From positions 29,858,749-29,922,748 of the forward strand of contig CM045735.1 of the NCBI GenBank assembly GCA_024760905.1: a stretch of 64,000 nt of DNA, written 5' to 3'. How positions within the stretch are numbered: position 1 is the first letter of the stretch; every line of letters begins with the position of its first letter. The position numbers were made by a program, and so were the translations under genes. Shown one piece after another: positions 60,545 to 64,000 of this stretch. The DNA comes from Plotosus lineatus (lineage: Eukaryota; Chordata; Actinopteri; Siluriformes; Plotosidae). The notes beneath the pieces are model-generated. The model had not been told where the DNA came from, made no database searches, and saw only the letters and a program-made list of their open reading frames with translations.

Positions 60545-62895
60545 CTATTTGTCCCATACGAGGGATCATGGATCAGTTTGAAGTCATCACAATACTTGAA
60601 GAGGTCATGCTGTCTTCTGCTGAAGAGAAAATGCTTTTGAAATTGGTGTTCTAACATGACCCAAACACACCAGTAATCAGGTAACATCTTGGTTTCAGAC
60701 CAACAAGATTGACGTTGTGGAGCAGCCTGCCCATCCTCGGACCTTAATCCAATAGAAAACTTGTGGGGTGACATGCAATTAAATTAAATTTTATTCTTTA
60801 CTTTATTATTTTTACAACTGACATTGTCACAAATCAGCTTTACATGGTAAAAGTAATTCACAAAGTATAAAACAGTTTAAACATTTTCTACAACCCCCAC
60901 ACATCCCTAATGAGTGTCGCACGTGACAATGGTGGAAAGCAATGATGTGAAAAAACCTTGAGAGGAACCAGGCTCAAAATGGAAACTTATCCTCATTCGA
61001 GTGAAACCACAAAGATACAAACCATATATGGGAAACTTCATTACAGTAGAAAATTTAATCCGGGTGGCTATACCACAACAAAAGGTCCTTTTCACGGTCT
61101 GAGGGCACACCTAAGTCCATAGAGATCTTTATCAGCAGGTAGTAGAGGCTTCCGAGATGAGAACTCCAGCCAGCATAAGCACACCAGGACAGACCACAGG
61201 ACTCAGCAGGAGGGTCAGAATCACCGACATGCCAGAAGCATGTTTACCTCAGCAAAAACAGAGAGAGAAAGGGAGCAGGTGTTAGTTATCCTGATAACAG
61301 TGTAATGGAAAGAAGAATTTATTACTGCTGAGTGCAAGCAGGGACTCCAGCATGACTGGCTATGACAGCATGACGAAAAAAGAGGGATCCAGAAGGAAGG
61401 AAAACATGAGGGCACCTTGTGACATTGGGAAATGAGACGCCACACTGTTAAACAGACCTGGGTGAGCATGTAGAGTGAGGGAGCAACAGTATCCCAACAT
61501 CATAGTTTACCAGAACTCCCTATGCCTGCGACCCCCAGATCTTCTCGTTTACCTAGTAAAAGGCTATTAACAAAATGCTTCACTTAAACACGTTTTCAGC
61601 CTCATCTTAAAAACAGGGACTGTGTCTTTGTCCCAAACATTAACCGGAAGGTTATTCCATGACTGTGGGTCCTTGTAGGTGAAAGCTATACCCCTGAAGT
61701 AGTCTTTTATATTGGTTCAAAATTTAAATGGGAGCCAGTACAGTGTAAATATGGTGATATGCTGGTGTCTTTTGGTTCTAGTAAGGACCCTTGCTGCTGC
61801 ATTCTGGACTGAATGGAGCTTGTTTATGCTCCTATGAGAACAATCAAACAGCAATGCATTACAATAATCTAATCTTTAGGTCACAAAAGCATGAACGAAT
61901 GTTTTTCGCATCATACAGTGATATCATATTTCTTATTTTAGAAGACCATACAGACCAATATTAATAATCAATCCAAGGTCCTTAACTGCTATACAAAATT
62001 AAACTGAAACACCTTCCAAACTCACTACCTTATTTCTAGCTTCCTCAGATCTGAGTACAAGTGCTATCTGTTATCTTGTCATTTTAATAAGAGCAGGTTA
62101 GTAAGCATCCAGTGTCTAATGTCCTTTACACATTCTTCAACTTTATTAAGATGATGTCTCTCATCTGGCTTTGCTGAAATATGTTTATCATCAGCCTAAC
62201 AATGAAAGCTAATACCACGATGATTCCAAAGGGTAATAACAAAAGGGTTTAATAAGATTAGACCAGGAGAGGGCAACATTTCCGTCCAGGAAAAGCATGT
62301 GATCAATAGTGTCAAAGGCTGCACTAAGGTCAAGTAGCACAAGCATTGAGACACAGCCATGGTCGGAGGCCACCAGTAGATCATTTGCCACCTTAAGTGC
62401 TGTCTCAGTGATATGATGAGACCTAAGTCCTGACTGATACTTTTCGAGAATGTTATTCATACAAAGATATGAACATCAAGAATACAGCTTCTGAGGCAAA
62501 ACCAAGAAATACAGAAAATCTGTGTAATGTAGTCTAATCATTCTGGGCTGGGAAAACCTGTTCAGAGGTGCCCAAGGTTAGTTGAATCCATGCAAAACAG
62601 ATGTACAGCAGTTCTCAGAAACAGTGATTATACAACTAAATATTAATTCAGTTAATTCAAAGGAAAACAAAGTATTACATAATTTTTTCAGTTTATACAG
62701 TGAATGTTTGGTATTGTGAAGAATACAGACACTGCTATTTTTTACCATTCTGGTATTCCCTTTTCTTCAATTTCTTCTGATATATTTTTCTTCATGGTTT
62801 GATTTAGAATAGAATGTGTCATGTGTCATAAGAATTTTGAGATTTATTCACTTTTTTAAACACGTTGCTTTTATTTTGAACGCAACTGTACCTGT
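60545..62895 (+). mobile_element. Decayed Tc1-like transposon split by an L2-type LINE
   Basis: 60560-60775 is a degraded transposase middle (DQFEVITILEEVMLSSAEE, then remnants of CCT-NNN-IENLWG). The same gene resumes at about 62475 (GCTTCTGAGGCAAAACCAAG...GGGCTGGGAAAACCTGTTCA) and ends with the TIR TTATTTTGAACGCAACTGTA near 62875-62894. Same family as 37095-37835. The left end is missing. Confidence 0.7.
60776..62470 (-). mobile_element. L2-type LINE, 5'-truncated
   Basis: On the minus strand 62460-62196 encodes [20 protein letters not shown] and [20 protein letters not shown] motifs of L2-type LINEs. The 3' end at 60776-60850 (TTTGTGACAATGTCAGTTGT then AT-rich tail) fits L2. The RT is interrupted soon after the SAAFDT motif and the middle (60860-62190) is non-coding repeat sequence. 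Confidence 0.7.
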
Positions 62896-62943
62896 GTGTA
62901 AATATAAATATATGTTCTGTTTTTATTTTCTTGTCCACATTTC

Positions 62944-63215
62944 AGGGCCACGCCAGTACGTATAGCGTTTATCAACTCCACCTCACAGCAAGAAGTTCCT
63001 GGGTTCAAGTCCTAGGTTTGGAGTTTGCATTTTCCTCCTGTGGGTTTTTTGTGTGGGTTTTCTCTTTCCTCCCACGGTCTAAAGACATGCACAATGGACT
63101 ACTGTAATTGGAAATTTGCGATTGACCCTAGATGTGTGTGTGTGTGTGTGTGTGGATATTGGTCAGACAGTGGTCTGGCAAACGGTGCAGGGTGTACCCC
63201 ATCTTTACCCAATGT
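62944..63215 (+). repeat. SINE-like interspersed repeat
   Basis: Contains CACCTCACAGCAAGAAGTTC, CTGGGTTCAAGTCCTAGG (B-box-like), GGAGTTTGCATTTTCCTCC, TTTCCTCCCACGGTCTAAAG and GCAGGGTGTACCCC, a string of blocks typical of a very common fish SINE. A (TG)n run sits at 63134-63153. Confidence 0.7.
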
Positions 63216-63470
63216 CCACTGATCATAGTATTAGTGAGAAGTTAGGCAAATGCGTGAGTGAAAGCCACCAATTCATCATCATAGACTGTTTTAAAATGAG
63301 TCCTGATGGCAATCCCATTGAGAATCTATGGGATGAGCTAAAATCTCCCATTGGAAAAAATAATTCAAGAGCTTGAACAAATTGCAAAGGAAGAGTGGAA
63401 GAAAATAACAGCAGGGGAATTCAAGAAGCTTATAGATGTTTAGAAATTTAGAGGCTATCATAGCTATGAA
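63216..63470 (+). pseudogene. Tc1-like transposase 3' fragment
   Basis: Encodes MSPDGNPIENLWDELKS (63295-63345), the last catalytic motif of a DD34E transposase, followed by a diverged tail. Confidence 0.75.
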
Positions 63471-63628
63471 AGGGTCTGTAACCAAATACTAACCAGTGGT
63501 ACCTTTTTTGCTGCTCATGCTGTTTCTCCCCCTGTTTGTTCTTTGAAATTACTACATGCAAGCTAAAAAAACCCAATGTTATTTGTTTAATTACTTTAGA
63601 CCTCCAATTAAAAAATCCTGATATAATA

Positions 63629-63857
63629 CTAGTCCTTCTCAAAAAATTAGCATATTGTGATAAAGTTCATTATTTTCTGTAATGTACTGATAAAAATGAA
63701 ACTTTCATATATTTTAGATTCATTGCACACCAACTGAAATATTTCAGGTCTTTTATTGTTTTAATCCTGATGATTTTGGCATACAGCTCATGAAAACCCA
63801 AAATTCCTATCTCAAAAAATTAGCATATCATGAAAAGGTTCTCTAAACGAGCTATTA
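63629..63857 (+). mobile_element. Tc1-like transposon, left-end fragment
   Basis: TA/CTAGTCCTTCTCAAAAAATT at 63627-63648 and both direct repeats of the TIR (ATTAGCATATTGTGATAAAG and ATTAGCATATCATGAAAAGG). Nearly identical to the left end of the element at 52457-58756. It stops abruptly at about 63857. Confidence 0.88.
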
Positions 63858-63861
63858 ACCA

Positions 63862-64000
63862 TATTCACCACAGACACTGAGAGATATACCTGGTCTTTGA
63901 TAACTTAGTTGGCTGCACTGAGGGAACAGCAGTGTCAACTCAGTTAAAGTGTGGCTTGAACTTCTGATTTTCAGATCAATAAGCCAGAACCTAACTACTG
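63862..64000 (-). mobile_element. RTE-tailed tRNA SINE fragment running off the window
   Basis: Inverse of the SINE middle and head: CACAGACACTGAGAGATATA, CTTTGATAACTTAGTTGGCT, TTCAGATCAATAAGCCAGAA. Diverged; continues beyond 64000. Confidence 0.65.

Overview
This window looks like nuclear DNA from a ray-finned (teleost) fish. The evidence is a vertebrate multi-exon gene with GT-AG introns, very many (TG)n microsatellites, and typical fish repeats: Tc1-like DD34E transposons, an RTE-clade LINE, L2/CR1-group LINEs, several tRNA-derived SINEs, hAT elements and TA-flanked pogo/Tigger-like MITEs. I cannot name the species. I saw no bacterial, phage, plasmid or CRISPR features.

Positions 1-51.6 kb hold most of one + strand gene. 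I read it as pde4dip (myomegalin), a long coiled-coil centrosome/Golgi scaffold and paralogue of cdk5rap2. I placed 43 coding exons by conserved coiled-coil sequence, AG/GT borders and phase. The 42 exons from 2847 to the stop at 51227-51229 sum to 7,833 bp, exactly 2,611 codons including the stop, and every junction is phase-compatible. The gene's 5' end, including the gamma-tubulin-binding CM1 motif, lies upstream of the window. The 3' end carries the CM2-type region and a 3' UTR.

The introns are packed with mobile elements. 345-2786: a MITE interrupted by a hAT derivative and a second MITE. 11.3-12.7 kb: two TIR elements side by side. 14.8-15.7 kb: three SINE-type repeats. 16.8-17.7 kb: a decayed Tc1. 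19.4-20.1 kb: a possible solo LTR. 21.7-22.3 kb: two inverted repeats, one a perfect 78-bp palindrome. 23.4-25.7 kb: a second TIR family plus a SINE with a 15-bp target duplication. 31.0-32.5 kb: a Tc1 shell containing a SINE and a MITE. 37.1-39.8 kb: another decayed Tc1 and a TIR element with an internal tandem array. 44.2-46.1 kb: an antisense RTE copy with a 13-bp target duplication. 47.9-49.5 kb: a longer hAT copy.

Downstream of the gene, 51.6-58.8 kb is a nested stack: a hAT fragment abuts a Tc1 transposon, which is split by an RTE LINE (17-bp target duplication), which is itself split by a 5'-truncated L2/Rex-type LINE. 58.8-64 kb is SINE, RTE and Tc1 debris, including a Tc1 split by another L2-type LINE. 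All transposon coding regions are broken. I found no second host gene.
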